In this document: piece after piece, positions 1 to 6,106 of the stretch
How the letters are laid out: every line of letters begins with the position of its first letter
Numbering within the stretch: the stretch's first letter is position 1
Assembly (NCBI GenBank): GCA_003833135.1
Contig: QZLH01002832.1
Span: forward strand, 1 to 10,823
DNA length: 10,823 nt
Direction of reading: 5' to 3'
Source of the DNA: Oehlia diaphana
Taxonomy: Eukaryota > Glomeromycota > Glomeromycetes > Glomerales > Glomeraceae
Notes under the pieces: generated by a model
The model's database searches: none
The model's input: the letters and a program-made list of their open reading frames with translations, nothing else
Told to the model about the DNA's origin: nothing
Made by a program: the position numbers and the translations under genes

Positions 1-212
1 ACATACTTTTTTTCAGAAGATTCAAAAAATTTTTAGACCGTAAAAAAAAAGCAAAAAACACCTTAAAAAAAAAAGATTGATAATCAGATAATCTAGTTTT
101 GGTATACAAACCATCAGCAAGTCACAGGAAAAATGTTCATTGCATATTCATTCCTAAAATGTTCATCATAAAAATATGTTGAACATCTATATTAAAATCT
201 ATAATAATATAA

Positions 213-305
213 TCAAAATTGATTCTCCACACGCGCGTAAGAAATATCCTTCACAATTAAAATTGCATTGCATTCATCTTTACATTTTTTAATCTGAAGC
301 AGGTA
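213..305 (-). other. Possible 3'-terminal coding exon fragment, unrecognised
   Basis: On the minus strand an acceptor-like TTTATTTGTAG ends at 307 and is followed by 30 open codons and a TGA at 215-213. The peptide begins YLLQIKKCKDECNAI and ends with ARVENQF, which looks more like real protein than AT-rich noise. The preceding exon-like block (404-374) has stops in all three frames, so no upstream coding exon can be joined. I do not recognise the family; a distant likeness to a chaperonin segment was considered and is too weak to name. It may be a relic or chance. Confidence 0.22.
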
Positions 306-306
306 T

Positions 307-529
307 CTACAAATAAAAGTATACANAAAGTATACACCATTAATATTTCTATCAAAAACGAAAAAAAACTTACAATTTTTAAACATTAATCATACTTTTC
401 AAACCTACAAAAAAACAAAGAAAAGAAAATTTAGAGTTTCTGCTAAAGAAAATAAAAAAAAAAGATGGTAGGTTTACGCAACGAAACTTATCATTTTAAA
501 TTCTTAACTCAATACCCCAGACAATCTAC
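307..529 (-). other. Exon-like blocks with splice signals, non-coding
   Basis: Read on the minus strand, a block from 404 to 374 (31 nt) is preceded by TTTTTTTGTAG and followed by GTAAGT. The 67-nt interval 373-307 then ends in TTTATTTGTAG. Another acceptor (TTTTTTTTTTGTAG) ends at 526. These match the micro-exon style seen at 936-2623 on the same strand, but the 31-nt block has stops in every frame. They may be untranslated exons or decayed copies. Confidence 0.3.
326..326. other. Ambiguous base (N)
   Basis: The only undetermined base in the window. It sits between two copies of AAAGTATACA, so it may mark an unresolved short duplication or a polished assembly position. Confidence 0.95.
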
Positions 530-638
530 AAAAAAAAAAGATTATGGTAAATTTCTTAAAGATAATCTATTAATTTATTGCTTACTTAGTAAACTAATAT
601 AAAACATTATATTTAAAAGATAAAGAAGATTGAAATGT

Positions 639-810
639 AAAGGTAAATAACAATAAAATCGAAGTGTAATCATGCCCAAAGTGTAAGGTAAAAAAAAAGT
701 AAAATCAAAAGGTAATTACATCTAAAGGTAAAAACAATAAAATCAAAGGGTAATTACATTATCATCCAAAGGTAAATAAATAACAAAATCGAGGGGCATT
801 ATATTCCAAG
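639..810. repeat. Degenerate tandem repeat, four units of about 40-46 bp
   Basis: Four diverged units start near 639, 678, 724 and 768. Each has the pattern AAAGGTAA...(A)ATAAAATC(G/A)A..G(T/G)G(T/C)AATTACAT. The period is irregular and the copies have drifted. No open frame or splice structure is visible here, and I see no other feature between 530 and 870. Confidence 0.5.
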
Positions 811-935
811 ATAAATCAAAGTCCAAATAAATGCAAAAAAAATCACAAGTCGAATCAAATCGAAATACTTACAAAAGAATCCTGAACGCAAAGTTGAATA
901 ACCTTGAAAAAAGAAAGTCCTCATGTTTCGTTTTC

Positions 936-1420
936 TTAAAAGTCCACTAAATTACTATACACTGAGAGAAGATTACGCCTGAAGCTGAAAAAAGAAACAA
1001 GAATCGTTAGTTAGAAAAAAAAATTCAATTATTTTAAAGAAATTTACCCGAAAAGTTGACCTAAAAACTGAAGATGATTTTACAAAATAGACAAAAAAAA
1101 AGGAAACGGTTAGTTTTTTCAAAATTAAACAAAAACTTTAAAAAAAGTTTCGAAATGAACTTCAAAACTTACCTTCCAAGAAAGTTCAGCCTGAATTTTT
1201 GAAAAACCTAGACCTAAAAAATAAACAACTTTTAATAAAAAAAAAATGATGAAAACAATCTGAAACTACGCCTATAAACTTACCAAAATCAAATTCAATT
1301 CTGGATTCTAATACACTGATATCTACAAAAAAGTAAGAAAATTAAATATAAGTTTCAAAGTATTTGCTTCGAAACTTACCAAATTCAACCTCGAATCCTA
1401 AGACCGAAGGAACCGAATTT
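936..1420 (-). CDS. Micro-exon gene, 3' half (five short exons), unknown protein
   Basis: Minus-strand blocks 1420-1380 (41 nt), 1322-1284 (39), 1213-1173 (41), 1067-1048 (20) and 984-936 (49) are each bounded by splice signals: GTAAGT or GTAAAT donors, pyrimidine tracts and CAG/TAG acceptors. Joined, they keep one frame for 62 codons and end in TAA at 938-936. The first three blocks begin alike at the peptide level (SVPSVLGFEVEF, SVLESRIEFDF, LGFSKIQAELSW), as if exons had multiplied. The last two read FLGQLFG and FRRNLLSVYSNLVDF. Introns are 57, 70, 105 and 63 nt, and the last two contain ACTAAC branch-like sites. For the fourth block the CAG acceptor at 1068 was preferred to the TAG at 1061 because it gives the longer frame. 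The 5' end is unclear: the upstream exon-like block 2542-2503 is of the same family, but a broken eIF3d copy lies between. No family recognised. It could instead be a non-coding spliced RNA. Confidence 0.5.
1145..1170 (-). promoter_or_regulatory. Hairpin occluding a 5' splice site
   Basis: The intron starting at 1172 begins GTAAGTTTTGAAG. From 1170 to 1160 it can pair with 1155-1145 (TTTCGAAACTT) to make an 11-bp stem with two G-U pairs and a 4-nt loop. The donor lies inside or beside the stem. Confidence 0.45.
1349..1378 (-). promoter_or_regulatory. Hairpin occluding a 5' splice site
   Basis: The intron starting at 1379 begins GTAAGTTTCGAAG. Positions 1378-1367 pair with 1360-1349 (CTTTGAAACTTA) in a 12-bp stem with one G-U pair and the 6-nt loop CAAATA. 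The donor is buried in the stem. The whole intron is only 57 nt. Confidence 0.5.
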
Positions 1421-1710
1421 CTGAAAAAAATAAAATTATAAAAAAAAACAAAAAAAATAAAAATAATTTTTCCATAAAAATTAGAAAATATGAGACAAAT
1501 AGGAACGATTATACAATGAGGTCGTAATTATTCCAGATAATTCGGCATTTAGATGGCGTATTAGTAAAATTTATTATACCAAATTTTGTTCAAAGATTCA
1601 AGTATTACACCAGTAATACACCAGTGTAATGCCAAATTAGTATAATGTGCCGTAATATTTTCATCATGGCTTGAACCTAATTCGCCCCCATGTATAGGAA
1701 TGATTCTTAC
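1421..1710. other. Stretch between micro-exons and eIF3d copy, short palindromes
   Basis: No open frame is seen. At 1604-1630 the arms ATTACAC and GTGTAAT enclose 13 nt and overlap two copies of AATACACCAG-like sequence. Related AT-rich motifs (TTATACCAAATTTT and CCAAATTAGTATAATG) flank it in inverted order. This resembles the end of a small non-autonomous transposon, but no full terminal repeats could be paired. Confidence 0.3.
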
Positions 1711-2419
1711 CTCATTAACTACTTGTAATGTAAATAATGATTAATTAAGGTTGCTTCCAATGATAATGCACTTGGAGAATTAATATTATCCTTGTCCCTA
1801 GTCTCAAGTGGTGGTTCAATAAATTTTCATTAACGGTGATATTTTCTAAATTTAAGTTATATAGGATCCTTAGATGTAGAATCAAAATATTGAACTTTAT
1901 CGTTAGGGGTTAATGGTTTTTCTGATTTGGTACGAATAAGATCATAATTTTTGTCATAATAATATAAAAAGCCATGTAAAGATCTAAAGTAACAAATAAA
2001 TTAAAAAATTACTTGTCTATAGTGTTAACAACGATATTAAAATTTGATACGTACATGTCTTCTACATTCTCTACATCTAAATTAAGCTTGGCCAATTAAA
2101 TTCAATTTCTTCAAGAACTTTCCAATCCGGGCCCACATTGACTGAAGCATCTCTAGCACGTTGAGGCTATAATAATATAACTATGTTAACTAAAAATAAC
2201 TAAATTAAATCAAACAAATAAAATCAACTTTATCAACCTTATCATAATCTTTCCAGCCGTATTGTTTCTGAACCGCATTTTAAGCTGCTCTACCCCCAGG
2301 TGTATTCCAAGTTGTTGTGTTGGGCCTTTGGTATTGACCATTTCTAACGTTACGATTAGTTTGACCTCTTGCGCCACTTATTCGACCCTGTGAATTATAC
2401 GGCCAAAGGAGCTGGATTT
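1711..2419 (-). pseudogene. eIF3d: Broken copy of eukaryotic initiation factor 3 subunit D
   Basis: eIF3d is the cap-binding subunit of the eIF3 translation initiation complex. Minus-strand pieces match its order. Exon 2419-2238 gives RGQTNRNVRN...NAVQKQYGWKDYDK. After a 71-nt intron (2237-2167), exon 2166-about 2055 gives PQRARDASVNVGPDWKVLEE and LAKLNLDVENVED. Exon 1983-1857 gives YYYDKNYDLIRTKSEKPL. Then come ENITVNEN and EPPLETRDKDNINSPSALSL down to 1711. These correspond to the family's DSSVEVRSDWEV, YYDK..DRITTRSEKPL and NEPP...NSPRNLAMEAT regions. Damage seen: in-frame TAA at 2282-2280, a frameshift near 2096, TAA at 1859-1857, roughly 60 residues missing between DPI and ENITVNEN, frameshifts near 1818 and 1720, and no N-terminus or C-terminal half. 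Introns are kept, so the copy arose from DNA, not from an mRNA. The block at 2542-2503 joins to it in frame across an 83-nt intron. Confidence 0.85.
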
Positions 2420-2502
2420 CTAAAAAAAAATGAAAAAGAAATTAGAAAAAGATTAAAAAAATAATAATTAAATAGAGTCGATCTCGAAACTTCAAAACTT
2501 AC

Positions 2503-2690
2503 CATACAATTCCAACCCAGATCCTGACAAAGGAACCGATACCTACAAAAAAAAAAGAAAAAAAATTTTTAAAAAAAAACAAAAAAAAATATTTAAAAAT
2601 ACATAATTTTCGCGAAATTTACCAGAACCAAGACCTAAGGGCCAAAGCCAAAACCAACCGATATCGCACTGGTCGAATGATGAGGTATCG
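2503..2690 (-). other. Micro-exon blocks upstream of the eIF3d copy
   Basis: Minus strand. A 40-nt block 2542-2503 is preceded by a T-rich tract ending GTAG and followed by GTAAGTTTTGAAG. It reads VSVPLSGSGLELY, clearly related to SVPSVLGFEVEF encoded at 1420-1380. A second block ends at 2623 before GTAAATTTCGCG; its 5' border is uncertain (about 2690) and the frame that would join it onward meets a TAG unless an internal CCCTTAG acceptor is used. The interval 2622-2543 is 80 nt. These look like 5' exons of the same micro-exon family as 936-1420. Confidence 0.45.
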
Positions 2691-2912
2691 GTTATAAGCT
2701 ATCGAAAATTTTAATATTTGATATTTCTAAAAAACAATTGATTCATATCAGGAAAAGATCGACTCAAATTGAATGATTATCTGATCTTTTTTTTCCAGAA
2801 ACGAATTATAAACTCTTTCATGTAACATTTCGTTTTTTTTTTCAACAAAAAGTATCATTTATATTTTAAGAAACAATGACTGAACGGTCAGCCTTTCAGT
2901 AGACTTATAGAA
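2691..2912. promoter_or_regulatory. Spacer between divergent exon chains, possible bidirectional promoter
   Basis: The minus-strand chain runs left from about 2690 and the plus-strand chain runs right from about 2913. Between them lie an inverted repeat (AAAAGATC at 2753-2760 with GATCTTTT at 2783-2790) and a small CTGA-ACGG-TCAG hairpin near 2881-2892. No clear TATA box was identified. Promoter function is inferred from the divergent layout only. Confidence 0.25.
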
Positions 2913-3459
2913 ATGCAAGAAGTGCGGAAGGTTAGTAAATTTTTTGTTTTTTTTTTCTTTTTCTTTTTTCTTTATTTTTTTTCACCTTATTCTTATTTCT
3001 TTAGGGACGAGTCTCTTCTCTTGGAACGGCGATTTAGAATGCAAAAGACGCGGAAGGTTAATATATTTCTTTTTTTTTCATTTTCTTTTTTTAATTTTAT
3101 TGTTTTTTTCTTTACTTACCAAATTCTTATTTCTTTAGGAACGGGTCTCTTCTCTTGGAACGGCAATTTCGGTGATTTCTAAGAATGTAAAAGACGCGGA
3201 AAGTTAGTATATTTCTTTTTTTCATTTTCTTTTTTTAATTTTATTGTTTTTTTCTTACCTAATTCTTATTTCTTTAGGAACGGGTCTCTTCTCTTGGAAC
3301 GGCAATTTCGGTGATTTCTAAGAATGTGAAAGACGCGGAAAGTTAGTATATTTCTTTTTTTCATTTTCTTTTTTTAATTTTATTGTTTTTTTCTTACTTA
3401 CCTAATTCTTATTTCTTTAGGAACGGTCTCTTCTTTCGGGGTAGTGATCGGGAATAGAG
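2913..3459 (+). repeat. Tandemly duplicated exon-intron units
   Basis: Exon-like blocks end at 2930 and lie at 3005-3056 (52 nt), 3139-3202 (64), 3278-3341 (64) and 3421-3459 (39). The intervals 2931-3004, 3057-3138, 3203-3277 and 3342-3420 begin GTTAGT or GTTAAT and end TTTCTTTAG, with CTTAC branch-like sites. Units are about 134-143 bp. The two 64-nt blocks differ at one base, and their introns are nearly identical. Each 64-nt block is open in one frame (ERVSSLGTAISVISKN...), but 64 is not a multiple of three, so including both shifts the frame to a stop. Using only one of them joins in frame to the 39-nt block (RTVSSFGVVIGNR). An ATG at 2913 gives MQEVRK before the first donor. These are probably the 5' exons of the plus-strand gene ending at 4683. 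Confidence 0.6.
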
Positions 3460-3530
3460 GTAAATGTGAAGTGGATGTGTGCGGGTCAGTGTATTTATTG
3501 TAATTAAGAGACGTTCTCTTCTTTTTGTAG

Positions 3531-3622
3531 GGTATTATTAATCAAGCTGACCTGAGTCGAGCCAAGTATCAATTTAGACTTGGATTGACTCGACTCATCG
3601 ACTCGTTTGGAGCACTACCGCT
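3531..3622 (+). mobile_element. Possible transposon-end remnant inside an exon-like block
   Basis: This 92-nt stretch differs in style from the exons around it. It holds an imperfect hairpin (GAGTCGAGCCAAGT from 3554 against ACTTGG...CTCGACTC to 3596) and ends CGTTTGGAGCACTA. Read in reverse, TAGTGCTCC... fits the YARNG start of hAT-type termini. It carries an in-frame TAG at 3575-3577, just before the open part of the plus-strand gene. No left end or target-site duplication was found. Confidence 0.3.
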
Positions 3623-4683
3623 TCAGTTCTGATTTTTGGGTTTGGATATATAGGTGAGTTTTGAAGAGAACTTTAAAATTTTTTTTTAAAAAATTTATTT
3701 AACTTTTTTTTCTTTTATTTTGTAGGTTTCGGCTTCAGTTTTTGGGTGTTGGATAGGTGAGCGAAGCTTTGAAACTTTAAAAACTTTATTTTTTTTAATT
3801 TTTTTTCTTTTAGTACTTTGTAGCTTTCTAGCAATAAAGAGAAGAACGGCTCATTTTGGATGCGGATTTCGATATGGTAAATGTATATATCTTTTTTTCC
3901 CTTAATTTATTTAATTTCTTTTAACGAAATGGCTACTAACATTTCGTTTTTTTCTTTTGTAGATGGTCGGGAATTACGCATACGTGTATAAGAAATACCG
4001 ATATTTTTAAAATAATATTTTTATAGATTTCGGACGCCATTTTGAACTAGCAAGTTTTAAAAAATTTTAATTTAAATAGAAGGCGTGTAGATATGTACTA
4101 ACCTTCTATTTTCTTTTATTTGCAGGTTCTGTGCCTGTTAGATGCCATCTTGGTCCGGTAAGTTGAAAACAAAAAACTTTTTTTGAATAGAAGGCGTATA
4201 GGCGTATACTACCTTCTACTTTCATTTTTTTTTGTAGACTCTAAACCTCGTTAGGTGACGTTTCTCTCTTTTTAGGTTTCTGCTTCGCTGGTAGGTCATT
4301 CCTTTATGGAGAGTTTCGAAATTAGCTTTAAGAAATGTACTAAGATTTCTTTCGTTCTTTTTTAGGAACAATATTTTAGACCGATTCTTCAAGGTATGCT
4401 TGTATAGACTTCGACATATACCTTTAAATGTTTATTAATGATACTTCTTACTATATTATAGGTTTGACTTCGGGATCATTGGATCGTACTTGGATGGTGA
4501 GTTTCAAAATTATACTTTAAAACTTTGTTTTTTTATTCTTTAAAAAATACAATTACTAACATTTATTTATTATATTTTATTTAGGATCAACCTCTTACTG
4601 GCTCTTCAAATCCTTGCAGAATAGTTGTTTGTTGGAATCGAACCAACTGGAACAATGAATGCTCCAAACCATTAACAACATAA
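3578..4683 (+). CDS. Micro-exon gene, 3' part (ten short exons), unknown protein
   Basis: Blocks 3578-3653, 3726-3756, 3824-3876, 3963-3983, 4027-4053, 4126-4157, 4276-4290, 4366-4393, 4462-4496 and 4585-4683 join into 138 codons with no stop, ending in TAA at 4681-4683. Most donors are GTGAGT, GTAAGT or GTAAAT and most acceptors follow a T-rich tract. TACTAAC or a close variant lies 20-30 nt before several acceptors. Three choices were guided by the frame and are less secure: the 43-nt intron 3984-4026, the GTTTTA donor at 4054, and the acceptor at 4275 rather than 4237. The peptide contains FGFGYIGFGFSFWVL, HFGCGFRYDGRELRI, EQYFRPILQGLTSG and a Cys/Trp-rich end (NPCRIVVCWNRTNW). No signal peptide or known domain could be identified; the start lies upstream, perhaps in the repeated exons at 2913-3459. 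A non-coding spliced RNA remains possible. Confidence 0.55.
3923..3948 (+). promoter_or_regulatory. Intron hairpin with branch site in the loop
   Basis: In the intron 3877-3962, AACGAAATG (3923-3931) pairs perfectly with CATTTCGTT (3940-3948). The 8-nt loop GCTACTAA carries TACTAA of the branch motif TACTAAC (3934-3940), 22 nt before the acceptor. Confidence 0.6.
4074..4111 (+). promoter_or_regulatory. Intron hairpin with branch site in the loop
   Basis: In the intron 4054-4125, AAATAGAAGG (4074-4083) pairs perfectly with CCTTCTATTT (4102-4111). The 18-nt loop ends in TACTAA, with TACTAAC at 4096-4102. Confidence 0.6.
4188..4218 (+). promoter_or_regulatory. Intron hairpin related to 4074-4111
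   Basis: TAGAAGG (4188-4194) pairs with CCTTCTA (4212-4218), and the loop ends TATACTA. Loop and arms resemble those of the preceding intron, so the two introns share ancestry. The branch motif here is the weaker TACTAC. Confidence 0.5.
4330..4351 (+). promoter_or_regulatory. Intron hairpin with branch site in the loop
   Basis: In the intron 4291-4365, AAGAAAT (4330-4336) pairs perfectly with ATTTCTT (4345-4351). The 8-nt loop GTACTAAG contains the branch-like TACTAAG. Confidence 0.55.
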
Positions 4684-4822
4684 TATATATAAATAGATAG
4701 AATAGGGTAAATTAACGTTAACGAATATAATTTAAATATAATAATGAAATAAAAAATATGTATGTTTAAATAAATAAATAAATAGTATATTTATTATAAA
4801 TAAATAATAATAATAAAAAGAA
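4684..4822 (+). other. AT-rich 3' flank with AATAAA-like signals
   Basis: This follows the TAA of the plus-strand micro-exon gene. It contains several AATAAA/AAATAAA motifs and a short TAAA repeat near 4769-4783, suitable for polyadenylation. Nothing else is seen. Confidence 0.35.
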
Positions 4823-4915
4823 ATCAGGTTTCAATGTAGTAAATATACACCTGATATCGTAACAGTTTGGTAAAGATTAAGAGAAATATCGGATTGCTGA
4901 AATTCTTCCGATATT
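4823..4915. repeat. Two short perfect inverted repeats
   Basis: ATCAGGT (4823-4829) faces ACCTGAT (4849-4855) across 19 nt. AATATCGGA (4885-4893) faces TCCGATATT (4907-4915) across 13 nt. They open a 1.4-kb stretch dominated by inverted repeats. Confidence 0.5.
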
Positions 4916-5110
4916 CATATTCTTACCGCGCCAAGAACTGGTCACAAATCGGGTGGATCGATCCGTTGACATTTAGGATAAAACCAAAAACGTATAATAG
5001 GGCTATCGGGTATATGAAATTTGCCCGGTAACCCTTCATTCGACCAGCGGCATCCCGCCGAAACCCCCCAGTTTCAGCAAGCAATCTTACCGATTAGTGA
5101 TCAATTTTCA
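4916..5110. other. Locally GC-richer non-coding patch
   Basis: The base composition is visibly less AT-rich than its surroundings, with small hairpins (CGGG...CCCG near 5006-5030, CGGC-ATCCC-GCCG near 5048-5060) and a run of C near 5064-5070. ACTGGTCACAAATCGG near 4938 resembles the repeats further right. No tRNA, rRNA or open frame was recognised. It may be the body of a small non-autonomous element. Confidence 0.3.
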
Positions 5111-5115
5111 ATAGT

Positions 5116-5389
5116 AAAAGCTCAGGTTAAGTACAATATATCTTGCTCTATAAGACTATAATATTAATTTTTGACTTTAATATGTAATTAAATTAAACCG
5201 TACCAATCTGCCATAAACTGGTCACCAATCAGCATATCAGATTGGTGACCGATTGGTGACCGACTGTCAATAGCAAACTTAATATATTTATCCGAAGAAA
5301 TTCAAAAGTTCAGGTTATGTACAATATTACTTGCTCTACAAGACTATAATATAAATTTTTTGACTTTAATATGTAATTAAATTAAACTG
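5116..5389. repeat. Pair of diverged direct repeats of about 85 bp
   Basis: Copy one at about 5116-5200 and copy two at about 5304-5389 share CTATAAGACTATAATAT-like and GACTTTAATATGTAATTA segments. Each is followed by related CAATCGG/GGTCACC motifs, so the duplicated unit is about 188 bp. Confidence 0.6.
5220..5250. repeat. Perfect 11-bp inverted repeat
   Basis: GGTCACCAATC (5220-5230) and GATTGGTGACC (5240-5250) flank a 9-nt spacer. GATTGGTGACC is then repeated head to tail. Confidence 0.7.
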
Positions 5390-5417
5390 ATACAAATCGG
5401 CTATAAATCGGCTGTCA

Positions 5418-5435
5418 ATCGGTCATATGACCGAT
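5418..5435. repeat. 18-bp perfect palindrome
   Basis: ATCGGTCATATGACCGAT is self-complementary and centred on CATATG. The same core recurs at 5538-5553. Confidence 0.7.
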
Positions 5436-5524
5436 AGGTGACTGATTGGAATATATGACCGATAGGTGACCAATAAGTGACTAATTGGCAGAATCAGTTA
5501 TCAATCGGCATCCAATCAGTCACC

Positions 5525-5566
5525 AATCAGTCACCAATCGGTCATATGACCGATTGGTGACCGATT
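5525..5566. repeat. 42-bp near-perfect palindrome
   Basis: Two 21-nt arms meet at 5545/5546 with no spacer and pair at 20 of 21 positions (5529/5562 mismatch). Each arm contains the GGTCACCAATC/GATTGGTGACC motif plus GGTCAT. The stretch 5400-5570 is largely built from this motif in both orientations. Confidence 0.75.
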
Positions 5567-5590
5567 TTTCATATTTCGACCTGTGAAATA

Positions 5591-6106
5591 TGTGAATTCC
5601 GATATCACAATTCACTTTTTATATATAAAGTCAATATAAATATGTGAATTCCGATACCGCAGTTCACTTTTTATATATAAAGTCAATATAAAAGTGTGAA
5701 TTCCGATACCGCAATTCACCTTTTATATATAAAGTCAATATAAAAGTGTGAATTCCAATACCGCAATTCACCTTTTATATATAAAGTCAATATAAAAGTG
5801 TGAATTCCGATACCGCAATTCACCTTTTATATATAAAGTCAATATAAAAGTGTGAATTCCGATACCGCAATTCACCTTTTAATATAAAGTATTAAAGTCA
5901 ATATAAAAGTGTGAATTCCGATACTGCAATTCACCTTTTATATATAAAATCAATATTTAAGTGTGAATTCCGATACCGCAATTCATCTTTTATATATAAA
6001 ATCAATATAAAAGTGTGAATTCCGATACTGCAATTCACTTTATATATATAAAATCAATATAAAAATGTGAATTATGATACCATAACTCACTTATATAAAA
6101 TCATAG
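5591..6106. repeat. Ten-copy 52-bp palindromic satellite
   Basis: Units start at 5591, 5643, 5695, 5747, 5799, 5851, 5910, 5962, 6014 and 6066. All are 52 bp apart except 5851-5910 (59 bp). A typical unit carries GTGAATT-(10 nt)-AATTCAC followed by TTTTATAT-(9 nt)-ATATAAAA. Reading across the unit border, AATTCACCTTTTATAT and ATATAAAAGTGTGAATT form arms of about 16 bp with one bulged base around ATAAAGTCA. Most units contain GAATTC. The first and last copies have diverged most. No open frame runs through it. Confidence 0.85.

Noticed and set aside
231..238. ACGCGCGT palindrome as a cell-cycle-box-like site
   Set aside because: A single 8-bp match with no gene start next to it and in a possible coding fragment.
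1048..1060. 13-nt exon using the TAG acceptor at 1061
   Set aside because: The CAG acceptor at 1068 gives a 20-nt exon and a longer frame to a TAA, although the shorter version is also open to a nearer TAG.
2913..3182. Open frames of 89 and 64 codons rich in Phe
   Set aside because: They run through T-rich introns between repeated exon blocks; the Phe runs are poly-T tracts. Only the six codons before the first donor could be real.
4050..4055. GC-AG intron with donor GCAAGT
   Set aside because: It matches the known GC-donor consensus, but the frame stays open only with the GTTTTA donor at 4054. Left undecided in favour of the open frame.
4631..4647. tRNA T-arm-like sequence on the minus strand (GTTGG-TTCGATT-CCAAC)
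   Set aside because: The possible acceptor arms are only about 56 nt apart, no D-arm fits, and the stretch is within the last coding block of the plus-strand gene.
5591..6106. CRISPR array
   Set aside because: The whole 52-bp unit is repeated with no unique spacers, and the surroundings are eukaryotic.
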